Shown piece by piece: positions 1 to 9,549 of a stretch of DNA of 64,000 nucleotides. How positions within the stretch are numbered: the stretch's first letter is position 1; every line of letters starts with the position of its first letter. The stretch is from Burkholderiaceae bacterium (lineage in GTDB: Bacteria; Pseudomonadota; Gammaproteobacteria; Burkholderiales; Burkholderiaceae_C): the NCBI GenBank assembly GCA_018780645.1, contig JADMJJ010000006.1, positions 28,909 to 92,908 on the forward strand, in the 5' to 3' direction. Position numbers and translations under genes: made by a program. The notes beneath the pieces are model-generated. The model ran no database searches. It worked only from the letters and a program-made list of their open reading frames with translations, and was not told the origin of the DNA.

Positions 1-491
1 CCGTCGCCTTTGCGGGTGAATATCTGCACCACGCCGCCGATGGCGTCGGAGCCGTAGATGGCGCTGGCCGCGCCGCGCACAATCTCCACGCGCTCGATCT
101 GGGCCAGAGGAATCGACTGCCAGCTGGCGCCGCCGGTGGCCTGTGAATCAACGCGAACGCCGTCCACCAGCACCAGCGTGTGGCGGGTGTCGGCGCCGCG
201 CACGAACATCGAGGTATTGGCGCCCGGGCCGCCGGTGCGCACCATCTCGAAACAGGCCTGGGTGCGCAGGAGGTCGGCCAGGCCGCCCAGCGCCTGACGT
301 TCGATGTCGGCGCGCGTGAGCACCGTGACATCGGCCAGCACCTGGCTCAGATTCATCGGGCTGCGCGTGGCTGTGACCATCACGGCGGGCAGCGAATTCT
401 CCTGAGGAGCCGCCAGCGCGGACGTGGCCAGGGCGAGGGTAGACAGCGCCATGCAGCAGCGCAGGCCAGTAGGGTGGAACTTCGAAGTCAT
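1..491 (-). CDS. btuB: TonB-dependent cobalamin receptor BtuB-like, N-terminal part (runs off the window)
   Basis: Only the first 163 codons lie in the window; the gene continues beyond base 1. The start ATG (489-491) opens a signal peptide with a hydrophobic core. A TonB-box-like stretch (PAVMVTATRS) and the start of a plug domain follow, with the conserved plug motifs DGVRVDSQ, IERVEIVRGAASAIYGSDAIGG and the beginning of the next strand (VVQIFTRKGD). Such receptors import corrinoids or iron chelates across the outer membrane using TonB energy. The assignment to BtuB rests on the cobalamin riboswitch directly upstream rather than on the partial protein, since plug domains alone do not tell substrates apart. 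Expression should fall when adenosylcobalamin is abundant. Confidence 0.85.
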   Translation of the reverse strand, partial: MTSKFHPTGLRCCMALSTLALATSALAAPQENSLPAVMVTATRSPMNLSQVLADVTVLTRADIERQALGGLADLLRTQACFEMVRTGGPGANTSMFVRGADTRHTLVLVDGVRVDSQATGGASWQSIPLAQIERVEIVRGAASAIYGSDAIGGVVQIFTRKGD

Positions 492-580
492 GAGATACCG
501 CAACAAGTAAGTACGGTCGCCAGCTCTCCCGCAGGCTTCCGTGGTGTGAGGGCGCGGTGAGGCGCCATCGCTTGTTGGCC

Positions 581-784
581 GGTATCCGGGCTGGCGGAGC
601 TACCCGTGCATCCTTCCCAGCGGCCTTGGGGCCACCAGTGGACTGTGCACACGAGCGGAAGGTCTTGATCAGGCCTTCGTCCGCTTACCGTTGCGGGGAC
701 AGCTCAGGTTAGGCTTCGGCAGGCTTGCCGCGATCCATTCTGATTCCCGTTTAACTGCCCAGGCGCAATGCCTGTGCGAGCACC
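581..784 (-). promoter_or_regulatory. Cobalamin (B12) riboswitch upstream of the btuB-like gene
   Basis: Read on the minus strand, this leader carries the signature blocks of the cobalamin aptamer in order: ACGGGAATC, GCTGTCCCCGCAACGGTAA, AGTCCACTG, GGGAAGG and the 3' closing block GCCAGCCCGGATACC. The last block ends about 90 nt before the receptor start codon, which leaves room for an expression platform. The exact 5' limit is uncertain by about 15 nt. The 340-base stretch from 492 to 831 holds no gene. It contains this element and the receptor leader. Confidence 0.95.
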
Positions 785-831
785 AACAGCGCGCATTCTA
801 TGCGGTGTTGCTTCACCCTGGCTGATCAGGC

Positions 832-1272
832 TCAAGGTTTGGGCGCCGGCGCCGGCTTGCGTTCCTTGGCGGGTTTTGCCGTGGTGACCGTGAAACCCTC
901 GGGCTTGGCCGGGGCCTTGGCCTTTTTGGCGGGCTTTTTTTCGGGCCCTTCCGCCGCCTTGCCTCGGCCATGGATGCCGGCGGCGCCCTGCTGCTGGCGC
1001 GCCTCCTCGGCCTCGCGCTGGCGACGGTCCCGCTCCAGCTGGCGGGCCAGCTGCGCGTCGCGCCTGGCGGCCTCCGCGGCCTGGCGGCGCTGCTCGGCGT
1101 CCGGCTGATCGATCTTTGGTGTCAAGACCTGGCCCCCGTTGTCGCAGGGCTTCTGACTCAGCTCGCGGCCCTCGGGCCCGCAGCGATAGACCTTGGTGTT
1201 CTGAGCCAGCCCCGGCTTGGACAACACGATCAGCGTGCAGGCGACAAACAACAGGGCTGGCAGGTTTTTCAT
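832..1272 (-). CDS. DUF4124-like secreted protein with charged C-terminal tail
   Basis: This 146-residue protein has an N-terminal signal peptide ending near LAQ (about residue 24). A short DUF4124-type segment follows ([16 protein letters not shown]) with two cysteines that may pair. The middle is a long Arg/Glu/Gln-rich helix (about 55-95), probably coiled coil, and the tail is rich in Lys, Pro and Ala. Proteins of this kind are envelope proteins of unknown function. Its ATG overlaps the pth stop by four bases (ATGA), so it is translationally coupled to pth and probably cotranscribed. No catalytic residues are visible. Confidence 0.75.
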   Translation of the reverse strand: MKNLPALLFVACTLIVLSKPGLAQNTKVYRCGPEGRELSQKPCDNGGQVLTPKIDQPDAEQRRQAAEAARRDAQLARQLERDRRQREAEEARQQQGAAGIHGRGKAAEGPEKKPAKKAKAPAKPEGFTVTTAKPAKERKPAPAPKP

Positions 1273-1892
1273 GGCACGACGGGTGTTGGCGCCGCAGGGC
1301 GGGGCGGCTTGGGGCGGGGCGGCTTGGCGTGTATCTTCATCATCGCGCGCTCCATGTCGCCGGCGATCAGCAGGTCCAGCGCATCGGCGATCGACTTCGT
1401 TATGCAGTCGTGGATGGCCTCGCGCTCGGCCGCCGGTGGCTTGCGCAACACGTAGCTGGCGACTTCGGCCTTGTCGCCAGGATGGCCTATGCCCAGCCGC
1501 AGCCGCCAGAAGTTCGGCGAGCCCAGCTGGGCCTGCATGTCCTTCAGGCCGTTATGACCACCGTTGCCGCCGCCCTGCTTGAACTTCATCTGGCCCGGCG
1601 CTATGTCCAGCTCGTCGTGCACGGCCAGAATCTCCTCGGGCGCGATCTTGAAAAAGCGCGCCAGCGGCGCCACAGCCTTGCCCGACAGGTTCATATACGT
1701 CATCGGCTGCAGCAGCCAAATCGGACCGGCGGGCAGATTGATGCGCGCGACGCGACCGAAGTAATTGCGCTCGGGCACCCAATGGCCACCGAGCTTGCGT
1801 GCCACCTCGTCCACCCACCAGAAACCGGCGTTGTGGCGGGTGTCCTCGTATTCAGGGCCGGGGTTGCCCAGGCCAACAAAGAGTCGAATCAT
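1269..1892 (-). CDS. pth: Peptidyl-tRNA hydrolase
   Basis: Pth hydrolyses the ester bond of peptidyl-tRNAs that drop off ribosomes, recycling tRNA in the cytoplasm. The 207-residue protein shows the family blocks: the N-terminal GLGNPGPEY with Asn10, catalytic His20 in TRHNAG, Asp93 in VHDELD, and Asn114 in GGHNGL. These match the positions used by the Escherichia coli enzyme. The C-terminal 25 residues are a Pro/Lys/Arg-rich extension beyond the usual core. It sits downstream of rplY and prs as in other betaproteobacteria, though a binding-protein gene and an M20 peptidase gene intervene here. The start [11 protein letters not shown] is the family start. Confidence 0.96.
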   Translation of the reverse strand: MIRLFVGLGNPGPEYEDTRHNAGFWWVDEVARKLGGHWVPERNYFGRVARINLPAGPIWLLQPMTYMNLSGKAVAPLARFFKIAPEEILAVHDELDIAPGQMKFKQGGGNGGHNGLKDMQAQLGSPNFWRLRLGIGHPGDKAEVASYVLRKPPAAEREAIHDCITKSIADALDLLIAGDMERAMMKIHAKPPRPKPPRPAAPTPVVP

Positions 1893-1962
1893 GGGGGCGA
1901 TTATCGGCGCTGCTGCGGGTTCCCCGTATGGGTCCGCAGCCGGGCGGCGCTAGTATGGATTG

Positions 1963-3360
1963 ATGAACAAGCACGCTGCCCTGATCGAAAGCCTGGACAT
2001 CGCCAGCCTGCAAGCGGCCTTGGCCCGGCGCATCGCCTTCCGTACCGAGAGCCAGCTGCCCGAGGCCGCGCCCGAGCTGCGCCGCTATCTGACCGAGGAG
2101 ATGGCCCCCAGCTTCGCCGCCCTGGGTTTCCAGACCGAGATCTGGGAGAACCCGGTCGATGGCGGTCCGCCCTTCATGTTCGCCGGCCGGCAGGAGGAAG
2201 CGGCGCTGCCGACGGTGCTGATGTATGGCCACGGTGACGTGGTCCCCGGCGACGAGGCCCGCTGGCGCAAGGCCGCCTCGCCCTGGGCGCTGGAGATCAA
2301 GGACGGCCGCTGGTACGGCCGCGGCAGCGCCGACAACAAGGGCCAGCACAGCATCAATCTGGCCGCCATCGGCCATCTGCTCAAGCATCAGGGCAGGCTT
2401 GGCTTCAACGTCAAATGGTTGCTGGAGATGGGCGAGGAGGTCGGCTCGCCGGGCCTGCAGCAGATCTGCGAGCAACACAAGCCGGCGCTGGCGGCCGATG
2501 TCTTCATCGCCTCCGATGGCCCGCGTCTGCGCACCGAGGCGCCGACCCTGTTCCTGGGCTCGCGCGGCGTGATGAATTTCAAGCTGGAGCTGATCGCCCG
2601 CGAGGGCGCCCATCACTCGGGCAACTGGGGTGGGCTGCTGGCCAATCCCGGCGTGATTCTGGCCAGCGCGATTGCCAGCATCGTCGATGCCCATGGCGTG
2701 ATCCAGGTCGAAGGCCTGCGTCCGCCGCCTCTTCCCGATTCGGTGCGCCAGGCGCTGAGCACGGTGCAACCGGGTGAACCCGGCGGGCCGATGATCGATA
2801 CCCAATGGGGCGAGCCGGGCCTGAGTCCGGCCGAGCGGGTGTTCGGTTGGAATTCGGTCGAGGTGCTGGCCTTCCGTGCGGGCAATCCGGACCGGCCTGT
2901 AAATGCCATTCCGCCCCGTGCGGTGGCCTTCATGCAGATACGCTTCGTCGTCGGCAAGGATCCACAGGGCTTCATTCCGGCCCTGCGCGAGCATCTCGAC
3001 GCCAAGGGTTTTGGTCAGATAGAGCTGTCGCAGGAGGGCTCGGAGATCATGCAGGCCACCCGGACCGATCCCGACAGCGCCTGGGTGCGCTTCGCCGTGC
3101 GCTCGCTGACCGAGACCACGGGCCAGGCGCCGGTGCTGCTGCCCAATCTGGGCGGCTCGCTGCCCAATGACTGCTTTGCCGGCACCCTGGGCCTGCCGAC
3201 GATCTGGGTGCCCCATTCGGCGCCGACCTGCTCGCAGCATGCGCCCGACGAGCATCTGCCCGCCTATTCCGGCGAGCAGGGCCTGGCCATCATGGTGGGG
3301 CTGCTGGGCGATCTGGGTGAGGGCTGGCCGGAGGGTGTCAGCCCGCGTCGCGGCGTCTGA
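1963..3360 (+). CDS. M20 family metallopeptidase (dipeptidase/carboxypeptidase-like)
   Basis: This is a 465-residue zinc peptidase of the M20 (ArgE/DapE/CPG2) family. Metal and catalytic residues are visible: His90 and Asp92 in YGHGDVVPGD, Asp124 in GRGSADNKGQ, and the catalytic and metal-binding pair Glu158-Glu159 in EMGEEVGS. The last metal ligand is probably the His in VPHSAPTCSQHAPDEH near the C-terminus. No signal peptide is present, so it is cytoplasmic. Its substrate is not known, but the length and motifs fit peptidases acting on dipeptides or N-acyl amino acids. A TTG immediately upstream (1960) is in frame, but the ATG at 1963 is the more likely start. It diverges from pth. Confidence 0.88.
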   Translation: MNKHAALIESLDIASLQAALARRIAFRTESQLPEAAPELRRYLTEEMAPSFAALGFQTEIWENPVDGGPPFMFAGRQEEAALPTVLMYGHGDVVPGDEARWRKAASPWALEIKDGRWYGRGSADNKGQHSINLAAIGHLLKHQGRLGFNVKWLLEMGEEVGSPGLQQICEQHKPALAADVFIASDGPRLRTEAPTLFLGSRGVMNFKLELIAREGAHHSGNWGGLLANPGVILASAIASIVDAHGVIQVEGLRPPPLPDSVRQALSTVQPGEPGGPMIDTQWGEPGLSPAERVFGWNSVEVLAFRAGNPDRPVNAIPPRAVAFMQIRFVVGKDPQGFIPALREHLDAKGFGQIELSQEGSEIMQATRTDPDSAWVRFAVRSLTETTGQAPVLLPNLGGSLPNDCFAGTLGLPTIWVPHSAPTCSQHAPDEHLPAYSGEQGLAIMVGLLGDLGEGWPEGVSPRRGV

Positions 3361-3367
3361 ATTCGGT

Positions 3368-4117
3368 TCACTCGGGCAGCCATTTGTCGACGATACGCTT
3401 GGCCGTGCCATCGTCGGCGATTGATTTGAACACCGCATGGACCTGGCTCTCCAGCGCGGCCTGCGGTGCCTTTTTCGAGAACGACACCGACAGCACGGTG
3501 GTGTTGAGCACCAGGGTCTCGCCGAACTCGTCCTGCACGCCCATGTTTCTGATGATGTGGTTGATCGTCAGCAGGGACCCGGCCACGGCCTGGGAATCGC
3601 GGCGCAGGGTGGTCTTGCGCACGCCGGTGGTGTAGTCGCGCACAAAGTCCTTCTTCAGCGTCTGATCGGCGTCGAAGCGCGGATCTATCTTCAGGCCGCG
3701 CGAGGCACTTATGGTGATGTCCTTGAGCGAGCCATAGTCCTTCAGCGCGATGCCCTTGAGTGCGCGCACGCCGAAGTGCAGCGGCGCCAGCACCGCGCCG
3801 CGGTTGGCATAGGCTCCACGCGCCTCGCCCCAGGCCATCAGCGAGAAGTCGATATTGCCGCGCTCCAGATCCAGCTCGACCCGGGCATAGGGTGTCAGGG
3901 TTCGCTTGGTGGTGTGGCCGCTGCGTCGCTCGAACTCGTTCAGCAGGTCCACCACGATGCCGACATGGGGCTCGGGACTGGTCCGGTCGGGGTTGGCCAT
4001 GGCCCAGAAGTCGAACTGGATCATGTCGACCGCGAACTCGGCGGCAAGGGCCGGGCGCGGTGAGAGTGACAAAAGGCCGAGCAACAGGGCCAGCGCACCC
4101 AGACGCATTGAGTTCAT
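3368..4117 (-). CDS. Periplasmic solute-binding protein, family 3
   Basis: The 249-residue protein starts with a clear signal peptide (MNSMRLGALALLLG..., cleavage near ALAAEF). It then has the layout of family 3 extracellular solute-binding proteins: a first lobe with EPHVGIVVDLLNEFERR, a middle strand with DFSLMAWGEAR, and a C-terminal helix with ALESQVHAVFKSIADDGTAKRIVDKWLPE. Such proteins bind amino acids or other small polar solutes, or serve as sensors. No ABC permease genes are next to it, so its partner is unknown. A start seven codons earlier (4138) is possible. The chosen ATG has a GAAAG sequence upstream. It ends 7 bases from the convergent peptidase gene. Confidence 0.8.
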   Translation of the reverse strand: MNSMRLGALALLLGLLSLSPRPALAAEFAVDMIQFDFWAMANPDRTSPEPHVGIVVDLLNEFERRSGHTTKRTLTPYARVELDLERGNIDFSLMAWGEARGAYANRGAVLAPLHFGVRALKGIALKDYGSLKDITISASRGLKIDPRFDADQTLKKDFVRDYTTGVRKTTLRRDSQAVAGSLLTINHIIRNMGVQDEFGETLVLNTTVLSVSFSKKAPQAALESQVHAVFKSIADDGTAKRIVDKWLPE

Positions 4118-4165
4118 GGTGCTTTCGCGTCGAGCCATGAGGGTGATGGTACGGCTTCGGAATAG

Positions 4166-4193
4166 AAAAAGCCCCACCGAGGTGGGGCTTTGC
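4166..4193 (-). terminator. Rho-independent terminator downstream of rplY
   Basis: On the minus strand a GC-rich stem (AAAGCCCCACC ... GGTGGGGCTTT) with a two-base loop is followed directly by a run of T. It lies about 145 nt beyond the rplY stop and before the binding-protein gene, so it probably ends rplY transcription. Confidence 0.85.
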
Positions 4194-4275
4194 TGGAGAT
4201 CGCGGTGCCGTCGCATCACGAAATACATCGAGTCAGTTGGGGTCCGAGCTTGCTCTTGATCTGTTGGGGACGGAG

Positions 4276-4293
4276 CTTGCCGCATACGGCAAG
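4276..4293. repeat. Short hairpin in the rplY 3' region
   Basis: A perfect 7-bp inverted repeat (CTTGCCG-CATA-CGGCAAG) lies between the rplY stop and the terminator. It has no T run, so it is probably a 3'-UTR stem rather than a terminator. The rest of 4118-4337 shows no coding potential. Confidence 0.5.
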
Positions 4294-4337
4294 GTCCATC
4301 CCACAATGGATTGAGCTTTGTCTGTCCCGCAAAGAAC

Positions 4338-4961
4338 TTATTTCTTGCCCTTGCCCTTGGCAGGGACCGGTGCTGCGGCCACAGGAGCCACAACCACTTC
4401 TTCCTCGACCTTGGCCGTCACGGAGACGATCACGGGGTTGGGCTTGCCGTGGGTCACGACCTTGGTGCCGGCAGGCAGCTGGATGTCGTTCACGTGCAGG
4501 GTCGTGCCCTTGGTCAGCTGACCCAGGTCCACGGTCAAGAACTCAGGCAGTTCCTTGGCCAGGCAGGTGATCAGCAGCTCGGTGACCACGTGATTGACCA
4601 GGCAGCCTTCGGTCTTGACGGCCGGCGACGACTCTTCGTTGATGAAGTGCAGCGGGATCTTCTTGGTGATCTTGGTCGTGGCGTCGACGCGCTGGAAGTC
4701 CACGTGCAGGATCAGCTGGCGGTACGGGTGCATCTGGAAGTCGCGCAGCAGCACTTGTTCCGTCTTGCCGGCCAGTTCCATTTCCAGGATGGTGCTGTGG
4801 AAGGCTTCCTTCTTGATGGCGTGGTACAGCGCGTTGTGATCGAGTTCGATCATCGCGGGCTCGCCGGCACCAAAGACGATACCAGGCACCTTGCCTGCGA
4901 TGCGCAGGCGGCGGCTCGCTCCGGTCCCCTGCAATGTGCGCTCAAAAGCGGCAAATTTCAT
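4338..4961 (-). CDS. rplY: 50S ribosomal protein L25 / general stress protein Ctc
   Basis: This 207-residue protein is the long (Ctc) form of L25, which binds 5S rRNA. The N-terminal L25 domain (about 1-95) holds [15 protein letters not shown] and the strand [24 protein letters not shown]-terminal TL5-type domain (about 100-190) contains [30 protein letters not shown]. The tail is Lys-rich. MKFAAFERT is chosen as the start rather than an ATG four codons upstream because GGAG sits six bases before it. It follows prs after an intervening hairpin terminator. Confidence 0.95.
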   Translation of the reverse strand: MKFAAFERTLQGTGASRRLRIAGKVPGIVFGAGEPAMIELDHNALYHAIKKEAFHSTILEMELAGKTEQVLLRDFQMHPYRQLILHVDFQRVDATTKITKKIPLHFINEESSPAVKTEGCLVNHVVTELLITCLAKELPEFLTVDLGQLTKGTTLHVNDIQLPAGTKVVTHGKPNPVIVSVTAKVEEEVVVAPVAAAPVPAKGKGKK

Positions 4962-5006
4962 GATTGACTCCAAGTATGGAAGGGCGCCCGCGACCAGGTC
5001 GCCCAG

Positions 5007-5026
5007 AAAAAACGGCCTTGCGGCCG
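5007..5026 (-). terminator. Hairpin terminator/attenuator between prs and rplY
   Basis: On the minus strand CGGCC-GCAA-GGCCG is followed at once by six T. It lies 40 nt after the prs stop and 45 nt before rplY, so it may reduce read-through from prs into rplY. A second inverted repeat (ACCGCCC ... GGGCGGT, 5038-5061) is just upstream. Confidence 0.75.
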
Positions 5027-5067
5027 CGGCTTTATCAACCGCCCCACTTGCGCAGGGCGGTCAAGAA

Positions 5068-6030
5068 TCAGAAATTATTGTTCTGGTCAGAGAACAGCGA
5101 GGTCACCGACTCGCCATCGGAAATGCGGCGTATCGTCTCGGCGAACAGGAAGGCCACCGACAGCTGGCGGATCTTGCCGCAGGCCTTGGCCGCATCGTTA
5201 AGCGGAATGGTGTTGCTGATCACCACCTCGTCCAGCTGCGAACCCTGAATGCGCTCGATCGCCGGGCCCGACAGGATGGGGTGGGTGCAATAGGCGAACA
5301 CGCTCTTGGCGCCACGGTCCTTCAGCACCTCGGCGGCCTTCACCAGTGTGCCGGCGGTGTCGATCATGTCGTCCATGATCACGCAGTTGCGGCCGTCGAT
5401 CTCGCCGATCACGTGCATCACTTCGGACACATTGGCTGCCGGGCGGCGCTTGTCGATGATGGCCAGATCGCAGCCCAGCTGCTTGGCAAGGGCCCGGGCG
5501 CGGACCACGCCGCCGACGTCGGGGCTCACCACCACCAGATCCTGGTAGTTGCGGCTCTTCAGGTCGGACAGCAGCACCGGCGAGGCGTAGATATTGTCGA
5601 CGGGAATGTCGAAGAAGCCCTGGATCTGATCGGCATGCAGGTCCATCGTCAGCACGCGTTCGACGCCGACGGTTTCCAGCAGGTTGGCGACCACCTTGGC
5701 CGAGATCGGCACGCGCGTCGAGCGCGGGCGGCGGTCCTGGCGGGCATAGCCGTAGTAGGGGATCACGGCGGTGATGCGGCGAGCGCTGGCGCGCTTCAGG
5801 GCATCGACCATGATCAGCAGCTCCATCAGGTTTTCGTTGGTCGGCGCGCAGGTCGGCTGGATCACGAAGACATCGCGAGCCCGCACGTTTTGCTGGATCT
5901 CGACGGTGACTTCACCATCGGAGAAACGACCGACCACGGCCTTGCCGAGCTCCACACCGAGGTGGGTGGCAATTTCCTGGGAGAGAACTGGATTGGCGTT
6001 CCCGGTGAACAGAACGGTGTTGAACAGCAC
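5068..6030 (-). CDS. prs: Ribose-phosphate pyrophosphokinase
   Basis: Prs transfers pyrophosphate from ATP to ribose-5-phosphate to make PRPP, the precursor of nucleotides, His and Trp. The 320-residue length is standard. Visible features are the N-terminal FTGNANPVL, the flexible-loop region [22 protein letters not shown], the phosphate-binding segment VVSPDVGG with ARALAKQL, and the PRPP loop [12 protein letters not shown]. It is a cytoplasmic hexamer in the family. It lies directly downstream of the tRNA-Gln gene, as in most betaproteobacteria, and upstream of rplY. Confidence 0.97.
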   Translation of the reverse strand: MLFNTVLFTGNANPVLSQEIATHLGVELGKAVVGRFSDGEVTVEIQQNVRARDVFVIQPTCAPTNENLMELLIMVDALKRASARRITAVIPYYGYARQDRRPRSTRVPISAKVVANLLETVGVERVLTMDLHADQIQGFFDIPVDNIYASPVLLSDLKSRNYQDLVVVSPDVGGVVRARALAKQLGCDLAIIDKRRPAANVSEVMHVIGEIDGRNCVIMDDMIDTAGTLVKAAEVLKDRGAKSVFAYCTHPILSGPAIERIQGSQLDEVVISNTIPLNDAAKACGKIRQLSVAFLFAETIRRISDGESVTSLFSDQNNNF

Positions 6031-6107
6031 GCGCCCTCCGGCTTTAGGCTAAGGGCCGCTGGCTTCACATGGCGTGAAACCGACTGGGCCGGGACAGAGA
6101 AAAAATT

Positions 6108-6184
6108 TGGCAGGGGCGGAAGGATTCGAACCTGCGCATGTCGGAATCAAAATCCGATGCCTTAACCAGCTTGGCGACGCCCCT
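6108..6184 (-). tRNA. tRNA-Gln (UUG)
   Basis: On the minus strand a 77-nt cloverleaf folds. Its acceptor arms are AGGGGCG and CGCCCCT, the D arm is GCCAAGCTGGTTAAGGC, the anticodon loop TTTTGAT reads TTG, the T arm contains GGTTCGAATCC, and CCA is encoded. It lies between ispE and prs, as in other betaproteobacteria. Confidence 0.97.
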
Positions 6185-6220
6185 ACACTGGAATTCCGCT
6201 GTTGCGAAACCCCGTAACTT

Positions 6221-7132
6221 TCAGTCTGCAGCCCAACCGACCAGCGGGTGCAGCTGCAAACTCCGGCATATCCGACCCACCCATCCGGGAGCAAGCTCCT
6301 CGGGAATTTTAGGTGATTCGGACATGCCCTGAATCTCATTCATCTCGTTCAACCTTGCAAACACCGCACTGCCCGAGCCCGTCATCCGGCTATTGCCAAA
6401 CCAGGCCCTCAGCAGTTCCAGCGCTTCGACCACCTCGGTACATTGACTCTCGGCCGGTGGCTGCAGGTCGTTGTGACCGAAGCCTTGGGCGATCATCTCC
6501 GCGGTGATTTCCTTCAACTGGTTTGAAGAAGTGTCTGCAGGAAAGCCCGCTACTATAACAGCAGGTGCGTCACGTGCCAAGAGGGGGCTCGAAAAAATTT
6601 GAGCAGTGGGCAGCGAGGCCTGCGGTTTGAGCACCGCGAAGCGCTGCTCGGGCAGCTGCAAGGGCGTGAGGATTTCGCCAATGCCTTCGACGAAGGCGGG
6701 CCGGCCGCCAAGGAAGAAGGGCACGTCGGCGCCCAGGCTCAGGCCGATGGGCAGCAGACGCGACAGCGACCAGTTCAGACCCCACAGGCGGTTCAGCGCC
6801 AACAGCGTGCTGGCCGCATCGGACGAGCCGCCGCCCATGCCGGCGCCCGAGGGCACCTGCTTGGCAATGTGGATGTCGGCGCCGAAGCTGCAGCCGCTGG
6901 CTGTTTGCAGCGCGCGGGCCGCGCGCAGGCACAGGTCCTCGGCAGGCAGTGGCTCGCTCAGGTCGTGGCGGGCCAACTGGCCATCGCTGCGGCGCTCGAA
7001 GTGCAGGGTGTCGCACCAGTCGATCAGCACGAACACCGATTGCAGCAGGTGATAGCCGTCGGCGCGGCGGCCGATGACGTGCAGGAACAGATTCAGCTTG
7101 GCCGGTGCGGCCACGTCATACAGGGCCAGCAT
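6221..7132 (-). CDS. ispE: 4-diphosphocytidyl-2-C-methyl-D-erythritol kinase
   Basis: IspE phosphorylates CDP-methylerythritol in the MEP pathway to isoprenoid precursors. The 303-residue protein has the GHMP-kinase layout: an N-terminal substrate loop (APAKLNLFLHVIGRRADGYH), the ATP-binding glycine motif PSGAGMGGGSSDAAS at about 95-110, and the C-terminal GHMP motif MTGSGSAVFA. The last about 40 residues after the motif are longer than usual and low in similarity. Its ATG shares one base with the lolB stop (TGATG), so the two genes are translationally coupled. Confidence 0.95.
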   Translation of the reverse strand: MLALYDVAAPAKLNLFLHVIGRRADGYHLLQSVFVLIDWCDTLHFERRSDGQLARHDLSEPLPAEDLCLRAARALQTASGCSFGADIHIAKQVPSGAGMGGGSSDAASTLLALNRLWGLNWSLSRLLPIGLSLGADVPFFLGGRPAFVEGIGEILTPLQLPEQRFAVLKPQASLPTAQIFSSPLLARDAPAVIVAGFPADTSSNQLKEITAEMIAQGFGHNDLQPPAESQCTEVVEALELLRAWFGNSRMTGSGSAVFARLNEMNEIQGMSESPKIPEELAPGWVGRICRSLQLHPLVGWAAD

Positions 7133-7686
7133 CAGCGGGGTTCCGGCGGGTCCAGCCGGGCGCGCAGCGTGACCTCGGTGGGTTCCTTGCGCCGGGCATT
7201 GATCAGGCCCTCGGCATAGCTGGACAAGTCCACCGTCCAGCCCAGCTGCCGGAAGCCGGGCTTGCCGTCGATCAAAGGGTGGCTGGCGGCTCCCGTCCAG
7301 GGCCGGCCCTTGAGCCAGTCGAACAGCGCGGCCACCGGCACGGCCTCGCCGAGCAGGTCTCGGGTCAGCGCGTCAAGGTCGGCATAGCGCGTCTCGGTGT
7401 CCGAGCGCTGCAGCAGCGCCTGTCCGGGCTGCCAACTGGCCCTTGCGGCCAAAGTGCCCAGCGGCGTGCTCAGCTCCAGCTGACCGGCCTCGGGCATGCC
7501 CTGCAGCTCGAAGGCGGCAGCGCCGCCCTGGGCCGTGCCGCCGCTGTTGTGGGCCACCTGCACCGATAAGCGGCCGCTCAGCCTGTCGCCGGCAAAGGCT
7601 GCGGGCTTGGGCGGGGTGGCGCAACCCCATATCGAGGCGCACAGCAGCAGCAGGCCCAGTGGTCTGGCAATCGCGAGCCCGCTCAC
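7132..7686 (-). CDS. lolB: Outer-membrane lipoprotein receptor LolB
   Basis: LolB receives lipoproteins from LolA and inserts them into the outer membrane. The 184-residue product begins with a short lipoprotein signal (hydrophobic LGLLLLCASIWGC, with the acylated Cys followed by ATPPKP). It then has the LolB-type half-barrel features FAGDRLSGRLSVQV, a WQPGQALLQRSDT-like strand, and DWLKGRPWTGA. The GTG at 7684-7686 is preferred because it overlaps the upstream stop codon (GTGA) and leaves a normal signal peptide. A longer reading would add about 37 unlikely residues. The order TPR gene - lolB - ispE is conserved in the group. Confidence 0.88.
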   Translation of the reverse strand: MSGLAIARPLGLLLLCASIWGCATPPKPAAFAGDRLSGRLSVQVAHNSGGTAQGGAAAFELQGMPEAGQLELSTPLGTLAARASWQPGQALLQRSDTETRYADLDALTRDLLGEAVPVAALFDWLKGRPWTGAASHPLIDGKPGFRQLGWTVDLSSYAEGLINARRKEPTEVTLRARLDPPEPR

Positions 7687-9491
7687 AGCGACACACGCAA
7701 GCGCGCCAGCGTCTCTTTCAGCACTTCGTTCGTGCGGTCGCGGCCCGCGCCCTCGCGCCAGACACGTTTGGCCTCCTCCTGCTTGCCCGTCACCCACAGC
7801 ACCTCGCCCAGATGGGCAGCGATCTCGGTGTCGGGTCTTGACTTGTAGGCCTGTTGCAGCAGGCGCAGCGCTTCATCCTTCTGACCCATCCGGTACTCGA
7901 CCCAACCCAGGCTGTCCAGCAGGAAGGGTTCGTTGGGTGCCAGCTCCAGCGCCTTCTGGATCAGGCGTTTGGCCTCGTCCAGCCGGGTGTTGCGCTCGGC
8001 CAGCGAGTAGCCCAGTGCGTTGTAGGCGTGGTGGTAGTCGGGCTTGAGCTCGATCACCTTGCGCAGCAGGCGCTCCATCTCGTCCATGCGGTTGAGCTTC
8101 TCGGCCAGCATCGATTGCTCGTAGAGCAGGTTGGAGTCGTTTTCGAAACGCTTGTTGGCCGTGCCCAGCACGTCATAGGCCGCCTGCCACTGCTTGGCAT
8201 CGCGTAGCAGCTGGGCCTCGGCGGTGAGCTTGGCCTTGATGTCATCGTCGTTCTGCTCGGGCAGGCTTTGCAACAGTTTGCGGCCCTGCTCCAGCTTTCC
8301 CTGTCGCGCCAGCACCGAGGCGCGGCGGTATTGCACCTGCAGCAGTTCCTTGGTGTCGCCGACCTTGGCCAGCCAGGCCTCGGCGGCCTTCAGATCGCCT
8401 TTCTGCTCGGCCGCCTGGGCCAGCAGCAGATAGGCTTGCTGACGCGCCTCGGGGCCGGCTTCGGGATTGCTCTTGCCATCCTTGTCGTCCTTGATGGCGG
8501 CATCAGCGTGGGTCAGATAGGCGTTGAGTGCGGCCTCGGCCTCGGCCGGGTGGCGCAGATCAAGCTGCAGCGCGCCCAGGCTCATCCAGGCGCTGAGCAG
8601 TCCGGGGCTGGAGCGGGTGACGGCGATGAGCTCGCGGATCGCGTCGCCATGGCGCTGCGCCCGGGCCAGGCCGCGGCCATAGGCGAGGCGCACAAAGTCG
8701 CTTCCCGGCTTGGCTTTCAGGTGGGCTTGCACCAAAGCCTCGGCATCGGGCTCGCTGCCCAGCATTTCCAAGGCCACCAAGGCCGGTCCTTCGGCGCCCG
8801 GCTCCCTGGCCGAGGCGGTTTTCAGCAGGGCCAGCGCCGCTGGCGTGTCGCCGGCCGCCAGGGTCAAACGGGCCAGGCTGACATGGGCGGCGATCGCGGT
8901 GTCGGGCTGCAGCAGATAGGGTTGCAGCACCGGCTCGACCGCCGACAGCACGCGTTTCGATTCGGGCAGCCGCTGCAGCAGGCGGGGCAGTGCGGCAATC
9001 GCGCCTGCGCGCTGGTCGGGCGGGGTCAGCCTGATCAGCGCTCCCAGTGGCTCGCTCAGGTCAGAGATGCGGTTCAGGCCGAGCAGAAGTTGCACCGTGG
9101 TCTGCAGCGCCTCGGTGGATTCGGGTGCAATCTGACGCCAGGCCCGGGCGGCCATCAGGGCCTGGTCACCGGCGCGCGCCTGCAGCGCGATGCCGACAAC
9201 GCGGCGGAACAGCGCCTCGTCTCCGGTGCGCCGGGCGGCGTCCAGCAGGACCTGGAAGGCATTGCCGGGCTCGCCCGAGCGCAGTTCCATTTCGCCGATC
9301 AGTAGCTGGTAGAACAGCGGCGCGTCCAATTCCGAGTTGTAGACCGGAGCTGGCGGCGCTGGGGGCGCCTCGGTGGCGGGCTGCTCCTGGGCATGGCTGC
9401 TGGCGGCTGCCAAGGCCGAGCACATCACGGCGACGGTCAACCCTTGAGACAGCAAACGGGCAAGGGTTGTACGGCGAAGAAAGTCGGGCAT
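7683..9491 (-). CDS. Periplasmic/secreted tetratricopeptide-repeat protein
   Basis: This 602-residue protein has a signal peptide ([10 protein letters not shown]..., cleavage near SSHAQEQ), then an Ala/Pro-rich linker and many TPR-like helical pairs through to the end. Typical repeats are seen in [40 protein letters not shown] segments near 480-560. TPR arrays mediate protein-protein contacts, and the substrate here is unknown. The gene is regularly upstream of lolB in betaproteobacteria. The start has AGGAG seven bases upstream. It diverges from mutM. Confidence 0.85.
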   Translation of the reverse strand: MPDFLRRTTLARLLSQGLTVAVMCSALAAASSHAQEQPATEAPPAPPAPVYNSELDAPLFYQLLIGEMELRSGEPGNAFQVLLDAARRTGDEALFRRVVGIALQARAGDQALMAARAWRQIAPESTEALQTTVQLLLGLNRISDLSEPLGALIRLTPPDQRAGAIAALPRLLQRLPESKRVLSAVEPVLQPYLLQPDTAIAAHVSLARLTLAAGDTPAALALLKTASAREPGAEGPALVALEMLGSEPDAEALVQAHLKAKPGSDFVRLAYGRGLARAQRHGDAIRELIAVTRSSPGLLSAWMSLGALQLDLRHPAEAEAALNAYLTHADAAIKDDKDGKSNPEAGPEARQQAYLLLAQAAEQKGDLKAAEAWLAKVGDTKELLQVQYRRASVLARQGKLEQGRKLLQSLPEQNDDDIKAKLTAEAQLLRDAKQWQAAYDVLGTANKRFENDSNLLYEQSMLAEKLNRMDEMERLLRKVIELKPDYHHAYNALGYSLAERNTRLDEAKRLIQKALELAPNEPFLLDSLGWVEYRMGQKDEALRLLQQAYKSRPDTEIAAHLGEVLWVTGKQEEAKRVWREGAGRDRTNEVLKETLARLRVSL

Positions 9492-9549
9492 GCATGCTCC
9501 TGGGCGAATGATCCATTCTAGGAGTTGGCCGTCACGGGATAATTCCCCC

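Noticed and set aside
1852..3438. 528-codon open frame on the minus strand opposite the M20 peptidase
   Set aside because: The plus-strand frame has intact zinc-peptidase motifs, while the opposite frame has none.
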